A stretch of 8,320 nt of DNA from Candidatus Aquidulcis sp. (lineage in GTDB: Bacteria > Chloroflexota > Anaerolineae > Anaerolineales > E44-bin32), in NCBI GenBank assembly GCA_020723365.1, contig DYJB01000125.1, positions 1 through 8,320 of the forward strand, read 5' to 3'. Of this stretch, positions 1 through 5,590 are shown piece by piece. The notes below the pieces were generated by a model. The model worked only from the letters and a program-made list of their open reading frames with translations, searched no databases and was not told the origin of the DNA. The stretch's first letter is position 1. The number at the start of each line of letters is the position of its first letter. Made by a program: the position numbers and the translations under genes.

Positions 1-256
1 TCTCGGACAGAACCGGGATGAGGGCCAACGAAAGCGCGCCGCCAGTGATGAGCGCCCGGAGGAGATCGGGCAGGTTGTTGGCGGCATTGAAGGCGTCGAG
101 CTCGACACCGACACCGAATTGCCGGCCGATGAGGATCTGGCGCAGCAGGTCGAGCGGTTTGTCGATGGCGAAGAGGGCGGCGATGAGCAGCGAAGCGCGG
201 GCGACGTGCGACAGACGGCGAGCGTGAACGGGAGGAGCGCCGACGGAGGAAGCCAT
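1..256 (-). CDS. murJ: MurJ/MviN-family lipid II flippase, N-terminal fragment (runs off the window)
   Basis: MurJ proteins are polytopic inner-membrane flippases of the MOP superfamily that move lipid II to the outer face for peptidoglycan synthesis. Only 85 codons are visible, from ATG at 256-254 to the window edge, with no stop. Residues about 20-31 start the first membrane helix. The stretch from residue 39 follows the family pattern closely: an Arg-Gln pair, LDAF at 53-56, an NLPDLLRAL segment at 61-69 and a GGALSLALIPVL segment at 72-83. Arg39, Asp54 and Arg67 line up with charged residues reported as important in E. coli MurJ. The usual G-L-x-R at the end of helix 1 is replaced here by D-K-P-L-D-L-L-R, which is unusual. 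The start lies 17 bp after the stop of the C39-like gene, so co-transcription is likely. I see no clear Shine-Dalgarno sequence. Another MOP-family flippase cannot be fully excluded from the N-terminus alone. Confidence 0.85.
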   Translation of the reverse strand, partial: MASSVGAPPVHARRLSHVARASLLIAALFAIDKPLDLLRQILIGRQFGVGVELDAFNAANNLPDLLRALITGGALSLALIPVLSE

Positions 257-258
257 AG

Positions 259-270
259 CGGGCGCGCCCG
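259..270. repeat. 12-bp GC palindrome between the C39-like gene and murJ
   Basis: CGGGCGCGCCCG is a perfect 12-bp palindrome filling most of the 17-bp gap and ending 2 bp before the murJ start codon. In RNA it could form only a 4-bp stem with a CGCG loop. It occupies the place where a ribosome binding site would sit. In such GC-rich DNA this may be chance. Confidence 0.4.
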
Positions 271-273
271 GGG

Positions 274-1560
274 CTAGCCGCCCAGCGCCTCGAGCAGTTC
301 AAGGCTGGGGGCGAAGCCTTCATGGTACTGCAGGCTGGTGCGCAGGTCATCCAGCGCGCCGGGGGTATCGCCGGTGGCGGCGCGCGCCCGGGCCCGCCAG
401 TACCAGCTCTCCTCGAGCGTCGGCTCGCTGGCATTCACCAACGTCTGCGTTGCCAGGTTGATCACGTCGCCGTAGCGGCCCGAGAAGAAGTAGGCGAAGT
501 AGGGGCCGGTCTGATACCACAGCATGCGCCAAGGGCGCCGATCGGGATCGGAGATCGCCAGTTCGCTGTCGATGGCGAACGCCTCATCGTAGGCCTGCGC
601 TGCGCCGGCATAGTCCTGCAGCCGGACGAGGTTCGTGCCGCGGTTGAACCAGGCGAAGAACTGGTCGCGTCCGGAGGTGGCGAAGATCTCGTCGGAGGCC
701 TTGTCGGCGGCCGCCTGCGTGTTGAAGGCCTCGTCGGCATGCGGGCCGAGGACGGCCATTACCTCCGCCTCGCGATCGGCGGGGAAGACGACCAGGTAGG
801 TGTAGTTGAAGGCGCGCCAGTAGCTCTCCAGGTCGGCGTACTCGACCGGCAGGTCGGGCATGATGTACGAGTCCTGGGCCGTCAGGCGCTGGCGGGCGTC
901 GTCGTAGCCCGTGATGACCTCGTAGTGGCCCATCCAGCCGTCGAAGCCGGCGCCTTCGAAGCCCTTCTCAACGATGACCGGGAACCCGGCGGCGAGCAGG
1001 CGCTTGATCATGTCAAGGTCGCCGCCCACGCGCAGGACCACGCGCAGGTCCGTCTCGTCCTCGACGTAGCCGGCCATCTCGTAGGGCATGACGTTCTTGT
1101 CGCGTGGGTTGGGTTTGAGGTAGGCGGCGGTGTTGCGCTGGTCCCCCTGCCAGCCCCAGAACGAGAGCGCCATGGAGAGATTGGCGGGGCCGCAGTTGTT
1201 CCACTTCTGGTACTCGTGGCGGACGCCAGATAGCCGGATGCTGGCCGGGATCGGAGTCGGCTCGATGGTGGGCGTGGGCGTGAGCGTCGGCGTCGAGGTT
1301 GGACCAGGCGTGGGCGTCGGCGTGGCGCTGGGCGCAAGCGCGGCCAGGGTCGTCTGCACCATGGCCTGCAGCGTGGGGTCGGGGGTGAAGACGGCCTCCT
1401 CGGGAGGCGAGAGGGCGTACTTGATGCGGGCGCGCAGTTCGCTGACGCGCCAACCGACCCGGTCCTGGACGAAGGGCAGGTTGTAGACGACGGCCAGCAG
1501 GCCGAGAAGGGCGAGGGCGACGACGAATCCGATCGCCCACCGCCGACGGGGACGAAGCAT
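274..1560 (-). CDS. Membrane-anchored C39-like cysteine peptidase with C-terminal TPR repeats
   Basis: A 428-residue protein of the peptidase C39-like type (papain-like fold). A basic start (residues 2-7) and a hydrophobic helix at about 9-26 give a signal anchor. A Thr/Pro linker follows at about 79-105. The C39-like domain spans about 110-260, with Cys123 in NNCGP, Gln118 as candidate oxyanion residue, His212 in GHYEV and Asp230 in AQDSY; these look like an intact catalytic triad. Three TPR-like helical pairs lie at about 299-332, 346-378 and 383-418. The domain should be extracytoplasmic. C39-like domains include peptidases and proteins of unknown activity; the substrate cannot be told. 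I chose ATG 1560 because it directly precedes the signal anchor. The reading frame is open to 1677, but those 39 extra codons overlap the upstream gene and have no membrane-protein character. Spacing is 7 bp from the ECF-like gene and 17 bp to murJ, so this is part of the purA run, possibly with its own promoter. Confidence 0.85.
   Translation of the reverse strand: MLRPRRRWAIGFVVALALLGLLAVVYNLPFVQDRVGWRVSELRARIKYALSPPEEAVFTPDPTLQAMVQTTLAALAPSATPTPTPGPTSTPTLTPTPTIEPTPIPASIRLSGVRHEYQKWNNCGPANLSMALSFWGWQGDQRNTAAYLKPNPRDKNVMPYEMAGYVEDETDLRVVLRVGGDLDMIKRLLAAGFPVIVEKGFEGAGFDGWMGHYEVITGYDDARQRLTAQDSYIMPDLPVEYADLESYWRAFNYTYLVVFPADREAEVMAVLGPHADEAFNTQAAADKASDEIFATSGRDQFFAWFNRGTNLVRLQDYAGAAQAYDEAFAIDSELAISDPDRRPWRMLWYQTGPYFAYFFSGRYGDVINLATQTLVNASEPTLEESWYWRARARAATGDTPGALDDLRTSLQYHEGFAPSLELLEALGG
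1246..1323 (-). repeat. Low-complexity Thr/Pro linker coding repeat
   Basis: A run of degenerate hexamers (GGCGTG/GGCGTC on the plus strand) encodes a Thr-Pro repeat at about residues 80-105 of the C39-like protein. It separates the membrane anchor from the catalytic domain. A similar TPTP linker is present in the LysM protein. Such repeats can vary in length by slippage. Confidence 0.8.
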
Positions 1561-1566
1561 GCGGCG

Positions 1567-1572
1567 ATTATA
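1567..1572 (-). promoter_or_regulatory. Perfect TATAAT box just upstream of the C39-like gene
   Basis: On the minus strand TATAAT ends 6 nt before ATG 1560, so a transcript starting at the normal distance would begin at or next to the start codon and be leaderless. The box overlaps the stop codon of the ECF-like gene. No good -35 element is visible at 16-18 bp. The start has no convincing Shine-Dalgarno sequence, which fits leaderless use but does not prove it. Confidence 0.4.
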
Positions 1573-2371
1573 CCTGCTGAGCAGGCTCGACCGGTTCCCA
1601 GACGACATGGGCCCGCCGCTGGAAGCGTTCGAGCACCTTGAGCAGCGAGCCGCCCAGGAGCGCCAGCAGGACGACATTGCCGATGGCGGCGGTGGTATCC
1701 CAGGCCAGCGAGGTGACGAGGTAGAAGCGGCCGTAGCGCGTCAGCGTCTGCAGGGCGTCGAGGCCGGGCTGCCAGGCGAGGTCGGGGGCCTGGATGGCGT
1801 AGGGCCAGAAGTACAGGTTGGTGAGCGCGCCGTAAGCCCAGCCCCACAGCGCTCCATAGGCGGCAAGCGTCAGCAGCCGGCCGCGCGTGTGGGGCAGCCA
1901 GGCGGCGCCCAGCCCGACCCATCCGGCGGCCATCATCTGGTAGGGCGTCCAGGGTCCGATGCCGCCGGCGGTCAGCGGGCCCGAGACGAGCATCGTCAGC
2001 GCGCCCATCATGAAGCCGAGGCGTGAGCCCAGGGTGTAGCCCACCAGGATGATGAGCAGGTAGACGGGTGAGAAACCGCCGGGGAGCGGCACGATGTTGT
2101 CGATCACGCGCAGGACGGTGTTCAGGCCGACGAGCGCGCCGAGGATGGCGATCGTATGCAGCGTCAACCCCTGCTGCGCCTCGGCGATCAGGGCGAGCAG
2201 CACCAGCCCGGCGGCGCCGCTGAACAGCAGCAGAGCGGCGCGCGACTGCGAGGCGGCCGGAATGACCGGGGCCCAGAACGGATAGAGGAAGAACGCCAGG
2301 CCCACCAGGTTCATGAGCAGGAAGGCCAGATTGGCCGGGGTGAAGCGGCGCATCCAGGCGGCGGTCGTCAT
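1568..2371 (-). CDS. ECF-type transporter S component-like membrane protein, substrate unknown
   Basis: A 267-residue polytopic protein. Hydrophobic segments lie at about 13-34, 45-63, 70-88, 101-121, 122-136, 143-160, 166-188 and 213-239, with a basic C-terminus. The central part (about 115-160, with FMMGALTMLVSG followed by a GPWTPYQM element and a Gly-rich helix) resembles substrate-specific S components of energy-coupling factor transporters of the cobalamin/vitamin-related group. S components bind a vitamin or other micronutrient and work with EcfA/EcfA' ATPases and the EcfT membrane protein, none of which is in the window, so a shared module elsewhere is expected. The ATG at 2371 overlaps the purA stop as ATGA, and GAGGG lies 6 nt upstream (2382-2378), supporting this start. 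The frame stays open to 3136 inside purA, but that part is Arg/Ala-rich and non-membrane, so I treat it as a shadow. Family assignment is by pattern recognition; the ligand is unknown. Confidence 0.7.
   Translation of the reverse strand: MTTAAWMRRFTPANLAFLLMNLVGLAFFLYPFWAPVIPAASQSRAALLLFSGAAGLVLLALIAEAQQGLTLHTIAILGALVGLNTVLRVIDNIVPLPGGFSPVYLLIILVGYTLGSRLGFMMGALTMLVSGPLTAGGIGPWTPYQMMAAGWVGLGAAWLPHTRGRLLTLAAYGALWGWAYGALTNLYFWPYAIQAPDLAWQPGLDALQTLTRYGRFYLVTSLAWDTTAAIGNVVLLALLGGSLLKVLERFQRRAHVVWEPVEPAQQV
1573..1585. repeat. 13-bp palindrome next to the TATAAT box
   Basis: CCTGCTGAGCAGG has perfect 6-bp arms around one central base. It directly abuts the TATAAT box and lies within the last codons of the ECF-like gene, so it could be an operator or simply coding sequence (Pro-Ala-Gln-Gln). 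No second copy was noticed in the window. Confidence 0.35.
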
Positions 2372-3669
2372 GCGGCGCCCTCGTGCACGATCAGCTGATC
2401 GCGCTCCGGGCCGACCGAGATCCAGCGGATCGGCACGCCGGCGATCTGCTCCACATGCTCGAGGTAGGCGTGCGCGCCGGCGGGCAGCGACTCCCAGGAC
2501 TGCAGCCTGCTCACATCCGCATCCCAGCCGTCCAGTGACTCGTAGTCCGGCGTGAAGCCCTCGAGCTCGGCCGGCGTGCCCGTCAGATCGGCCGTGCGAC
2601 GGTCGTGGCGCCGGTAGGCGCTGCACAGCAGCAGCGTGGGGATGCCGCTCAGGATGTCGAGCTTGGTGAGGGCCAGGTCCGTCAGCCCGTTGACGCGGGC
2701 GGCATAACGCAGCAGGACTCCGTCCAGCCAGCCGACGCGGCGCGGCCGGCCGGTCGTCGTCCCGAACTCGTCCCACGGGTTGGCGCCCGTGCCCCGCAGC
2801 CGTTCCGACATCTGGCCATGGACCTCCGTTGGGAACGGGCCGGCCCCGACGCGCGTCTGGAAGGCCTTGGCGACTCCGATGACGCGCCGAACGTGGCGCG
2901 GTCCGAGCCCCAGCCCGAGCAGCGCCCCGGCGGCGCTGGGCGACGAACTGGTGACGTAGGGGTAGGTGCCGTGGTCGAGATCGAGCAGTGTGCCCTGCGC
3001 TCCCTCGGCCAGGATCGTCTGCCCGGCCGCCAGCGCCTCGGCCAGCAGCGCACCCGTCTCGGCCAGGTGGGGCCGCAGGCGTTCGGCGTACTCCCGGTAG
3101 AGGCGGGCCGACTCGCCCGGATCGGGCGCCGCGCATCCGTAGTGCGACTCGAGCAGGCGGGCGAGGCGCTCCTCATGCCGGCGGACGGCTTCGGCGAAGG
3201 CGGGCGGATCACGCATCGCTTCGGCGCGCACACCAAGGCGGGCGGCCTTGTCGGTGTAGGCGGGCCCGATGCCGCGGCCGGTCGTGCCCAGGCTGCTGCC
3301 GCCGCGGAGCGCCTCCTCGGCGCCGTCCAGGGCGCGGTGGGCGGGGGTGATGATGTGCGCGCCGGGCGCGAGCAGCAGCCGCTGCGGCCCGACGTCCACG
3401 CCGGCGGCTGCCAGCGATCCGATCTCGTCCAGCAGCGTGCCAGGATGGATGACCATGCCGTTGCCGAGGACGGCGCGCGTGCGTGGATGAAGGATGCCGG
3501 AGGGGATCAGGTGCAGCTTGAACAGCCGGGCGCCGACGGTGACGCTGTGGCCGGCATTGTCGCCGCCGCTGTAGCGCGCCACGATGTCGGCCTGCGCCGA
3601 GAGCCGATCGGTGATGCGGCCCTTGCCCTCATCGCCCCACTGCGCGCCAACCAGGATGTCGAGAGGCAT
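2368..3669 (-). CDS. purA: Adenylosuccinate synthetase
   Basis: PurA joins IMP and aspartate using GTP to form adenylosuccinate, the first committed step from IMP to AMP, in the cytoplasm. The 433-residue length matches the family (about 430). Visible motifs in order: GAQWGDEGKG at 8-17 with catalytic Asp13, GGDNAGHS at 35-42 with catalytic His41, SSLGTTGRGIGPAYTDK at 125-141, AEGAQGTLLDLDHGTYPYVTSS at 221-242, KAFQTRVGAGPFPTE at 268-282, GTTTGRPRRVGWLD at 303-316, TKLDILSG at 335-342 (guanine recognition) and SVGPERDQ at 418-425. Asp13 and His41 carry the same numbers as in E. coli. Ser replaces the usual Thr after His41, and SSSPSAAG replaces the common SSNPTAGG; both are mild changes. ATG 3669 has GAGG 8 nt upstream (3681-3678). 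It is first in the minus-strand run and its stop overlaps the next start. Confidence 0.97.
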   Translation of the reverse strand: MPLDILVGAQWGDEGKGRITDRLSAQADIVARYSGGDNAGHSVTVGARLFKLHLIPSGILHPRTRAVLGNGMVIHPGTLLDEIGSLAAAGVDVGPQRLLLAPGAHIITPAHRALDGAEEALRGGSSLGTTGRGIGPAYTDKAARLGVRAEAMRDPPAFAEAVRRHEERLARLLESHYGCAAPDPGESARLYREYAERLRPHLAETGALLAEALAAGQTILAEGAQGTLLDLDHGTYPYVTSSSPSAAGALLGLGLGPRHVRRVIGVAKAFQTRVGAGPFPTEVHGQMSERLRGTGANPWDEFGTTTGRPRRVGWLDGVLLRYAARVNGLTDLALTKLDILSGIPTLLLCSAYRRHDRRTADLTGTPAELEGFTPDYESLDGWDADVSRLQSWESLPAGAHAYLEHVEQIAGVPIRWISVGPERDQLIVHEGAA

Positions 3670-3699
3670 CAGACGGGCCTCAACTCGTGCTCGGCGCGC

Positions 3700-3705
3700 A
3701 GTATA
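3700..3705 (-). promoter_or_regulatory. purA promoter -10 box (TATACT)
   Basis: TATACT on the minus strand differs from TATAAT at one base. Transcription would start near 3693 and give a leader of about 24 nt with the GAGG ribosome site at 3681-3678. No clear -35 is visible. It overlaps the plus-strand box at 3702-3707. Confidence 0.5.
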
Positions 3706-3707
3706 AC
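3702..3707 (+). promoter_or_regulatory. Phosphoesterase promoter -10 box (TATAAC)
   Basis: TATAAC on the plus strand differs from TATAAT at one base. A start near 3714 would leave about 33 nt before ATG 3747, including the GGAGG site. The -35 region is poor. It shares four bases with the oppositely directed purA box. Confidence 0.45.
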
Positions 3708-3732
3708 ATGGGGGTCCTTGCAGACGGGCGCG

Positions 3733-3737
3733 GGAGG
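3733..3737 (+). promoter_or_regulatory. Ribosome binding site that fixes the phosphoesterase start
   Basis: GGAGG lies 9 nt before ATG 3747. The alternative in-frame starts at 3687 (GTG) and 3708 (ATG) overlap the promoter boxes and lack a comparable site, so 3747 is preferred. Confidence 0.65.
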
Positions 3738-3746
3738 CCTCAAGGG

Positions 3747-4760
3747 ATGGCCGAGGAGCACAGCACCCCGCCGCCGGCGATCTCCCGGCGCGGTTGCCTG
3801 AAGGCGGCTGGCGTGGCGGCGAGCGCGGTTGCCGCCATGGGCGGAGCGGCCTGGTATGCGCGCGCCCTCGCCCCGCAGCGCCTGGAGGTGACCACCCATG
3901 AGATCCCCGTCGCAGATCTGCCGCTTGAGCTTGACGGCCTGCGCCTGGCGCACCTGACCGACCTGCACGCCTCGGCGATCGTGCCTCCGGAATGGATCCG
4001 CACCGCTGTCGACCGGCTCAACGAGCTTGAGCCGGACGTCGCCTGCCTGACCGGAGATTTCGTCTACGGCTCCAGTGTCTGGGCGAACGGGTGTGCCAAG
4101 GAGCTGGCCCGCCTGAAGGCGCCCGCCGGCTTGTTTGCCGTGCTCGGGAACCATGACCACTGGACAGGCGCTGCCGCCATCGCCGAGGCGCTGGCTCAGT
4201 CCGGGATCCGCGTGCTGCGCGATGAGAGCATCTCACTTGACGTTCGCCGTTCGCGGCTGCAGCTGATGGGCGTCGATGATCCCGGCTTGAGCTGCCTCGG
4301 TGACGCCGCGCTTTGGGACGGGCTGAGCCAGGAGTGGGCCGAGGCAGTCGGGTTCGTACAGCAGACGCTGGCGGAGGTGCCGGCTGGCGTACCCACGCTG
4401 CTCCTGGTGCACAACCCCGACTTCATGGAACTCCTCTCCGGCCTGGCGGTCGATGTGGCGCTGGCCGGGCACACGCATGGTGGACAAGTAGTGCTGCCCT
4501 TCGCGGGTCCACCGGTCCTGCCCTCATGCTTCGGCGACAAGTACGCGGCCGGCTGGGTCGCTTCGCCGGGTGGGCCGGTATACGTCAACCGCGGCGTCGG
4601 GCTGATCGAGCCGGCGCTGCGCTGGAACTGTCCACCGGAGGCGGCGCTGATCACGCTGCAGCGCGGGACGGCGGCGGCAGGAACGCCCCGACGGACAGCG
4701 GCCGCGAGCGGCTATAATCGGGGTGAGGGACTGTCGTGCGATCCGTATCCCGCAGCCTGA
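3747..4760 (+). CDS. YkuE/YaeI-type metallophosphoesterase with twin-arginine-like signal
   Basis: A 337-residue calcineurin-like metallophosphoesterase that hydrolyses phosphomono- or diesters with a two-metal centre. All family motifs are present: DLH at 72-74, GD at 103-104, GNHDH at 134-138, VHNPDF at 221-226 with His222, and GHTHGGQ at 241-247. The late segment GVGLIEPALRWNCPPE (283-298) is typical of the YkuE/YaeI branch. The N-terminus has SRRGCLK at 13-19 followed by a hydrophobic stretch at 21-35, resembling a Tat signal with Cys in place of the usual Phe; cleavage is unclear and it may stay anchored. B. subtilis YkuE is a Tat-exported wall-associated enzyme, which fits the envelope genes around it. 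The natural substrate is unknown. The last 30 residues are unconserved in character, and their DNA contains the promoter, ribosome site and start of the LysM gene, with a 25-bp overlap. Divergent from purA. Confidence 0.9.
   Translation: MAEEHSTPPPAISRRGCLKAAGVAASAVAAMGGAAWYARALAPQRLEVTTHEIPVADLPLELDGLRLAHLTDLHASAIVPPEWIRTAVDRLNELEPDVACLTGDFVYGSSVWANGCAKELARLKAPAGLFAVLGNHDHWTGAAAIAEALAQSGIRVLRDESISLDVRRSRLQLMGVDDPGLSCLGDAALWDGLSQEWAEAVGFVQQTLAEVPAGVPTLLLVHNPDFMELLSGLAVDVALAGHTHGGQVVLPFAGPPVLPSCFGDKYAAGWVASPGGPVYVNRGVGLIEPALRWNCPPEAALITLQRGTAAAGTPRRTAAASGYNRGEGLSCDPYPAA
4713..4718 (+). promoter_or_regulatory. Perfect TATAAT box upstream of the LysM gene
   Basis: TATAAT lies inside the 3' end of the phosphoesterase gene, 17 nt before GTG 4736. 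A weak -35 (CGGACA, 4692-4697, matching the last four bases of TTGACA) sits at a short 15-bp spacing. A start near 4725 would give a leader of about 11 nt, cutting into the ribosome site. Confidence 0.45.
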
Positions 4761-5572
4761 CGCTATCCCTGGGCGTCCTCCTGGCCGCCACGCTGGCCAT
4801 CGCCGTTCCGGCGCTCGCTGGGGAGGCGCCGCGACCGGCGGCTCAGGCCACCTACGCCACGCCGACCCCGGGCCCAGACGGCAAGATCATCTACATCGTC
4901 CAGGAAGGCGACACGCCGTGGGTGATCGCGGCGCGTGCCGGGCTGAGCCTCGAACAGCTGCGGGCCCTCAATGGTCTGGCGGCCAGCGACTTCATTGTGC
5001 CCGGGCAGCAGCTGCTGCTCGGGTACGGCGGCCCGGCGCAGCCGACGGCGGCGGCCGGCGCGGCGCCCACGCCGACCTTTCCCCCGCCAACCCCGACGCC
5101 CGCCTTCGGCACGGCCACCATCTGCGCCCTGCTGTTCGTTGACCAGAACGGCAACGCCCGGCTGGATGCAGGCGAGACGCCGCTGGCCGGGGGCCAGGTC
5201 AGCATCGCCGACGTGAACGGGAAACTGGCGGCGGAGTTCTCAACGGCCGAGGAGTACACCGAGGACGGCCTGCCGCTCAGCCGGTGTACACCGGACCTGC
5301 AGACCGGCGATTACAACGTCAGCGCGGCCGTGCCGCCCGACTACAATCCGACGACGGCCATGAGCATCCCGGTGCGCATTGATCCGGGAGACACCCGCTA
5401 CGTGGAGTTCGCCGCCCAGCCGAGCGCCGCCCTGGTCAACTCCGGTCAGGGGAGCGGGCCACGCTCGACCGCGATGGGGCTGCTCGGCTTGCTGCTGCTG
5501 GCGGGAGCCGTCGGGCTGGCGATCTACGCTGCACGCCTCGGGCGCAAGACGCCCACCTGGAACCGCAAGTAG
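4736..5572 (+). CDS. LysM protein with SdrD_B-like domain and C-terminal membrane anchor
   Basis: A 278-residue exported protein. A signal peptide covers about 1-28 with an A-L-A cleavage motif at 26-28. One LysM domain lies at about 52-96 (YIVQEGDTPWVIAARAGLS, then a LNGL element and IVPGQQLLL), the module that binds N-acetylglucosamine polymers such as peptidoglycan. A Thr/Pro linker follows at about 109-122. Residues about 127-227 look like an SdrD_B/CnaB-type beta-sandwich, starting LFVDQNGNARLDAGETPLAGG, with an acidic Ca-binding-like DxNGNxxxDxGE motif. A transmembrane helix at about 247-266 ends in a basic tail (RLGRK), so the bulk faces outside. GTG 4736 is preceded by GAGGGA (4725-4730) at suitable spacing and leads straight into the signal peptide. 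It overlaps the phosphoesterase by 25 bp, so the two may be co-transcribed, with an extra internal promoter. The likely role is structural wall binding; no catalytic domain is seen. Confidence 0.87.
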   Translation: MRSVSRSLTLSLGVLLAATLAIAVPALAGEAPRPAAQATYATPTPGPDGKIIYIVQEGDTPWVIAARAGLSLEQLRALNGLAASDFIVPGQQLLLGYGGPAQPTAAAGAAPTPTFPPPTPTPAFGTATICALLFVDQNGNARLDAGETPLAGGQVSIADVNGKLAAEFSTAEEYTEDGLPLSRCTPDLQTGDYNVSAAVPPDYNPTTAMSIPVRIDPGDTRYVEFAAQPSAALVNSGQGSGPRSTAMGLLGLLLLAGAVGLAIYAARLGRKTPTWNRK

Positions 5573-5590
5573 CCCCGATCGCCTCCAGCC

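Noticed and set aside
322..1233. 303-codon plus-strand open frame opposite the C39-like gene
   Set aside because: It has no signal, domain or ribosome site, and the opposite strand has a coherent anchor, catalytic triad and TPRs.
1561..1677. 39-codon N-terminal extension of the C39-like protein
   Set aside because: It overlaps the 3' end of the ECF-like gene, is Ser/Arg/Cys-rich, and would bury the signal anchor internally.
2372..3136. Open N-terminal extension of the ECF-like protein
   Set aside because: It lies wholly inside purA in another frame, is Arg/Ala/Pro-rich with no membrane segments, and the ATG at 2371 has its own ribosome site and ATGA overlap.
3687..3746. Earlier GTG/ATG starts for the phosphoesterase
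   Set aside because: They fall on or beside the divergent promoter boxes, and GGAGG is correctly spaced only for ATG 3747.
2605..3801. 398-codon plus-strand open frame opposite purA
   Set aside because: It is a shadow of a clearly conserved enzyme on the other strand and continues across the promoter region into the phosphoesterase.
5540..5554. Terminator hairpin at the end of the LysM gene (GGGCG/CGCCC)
   Set aside because: The stem is only 5 bp, lies within coding sequence, and has no following T-run.
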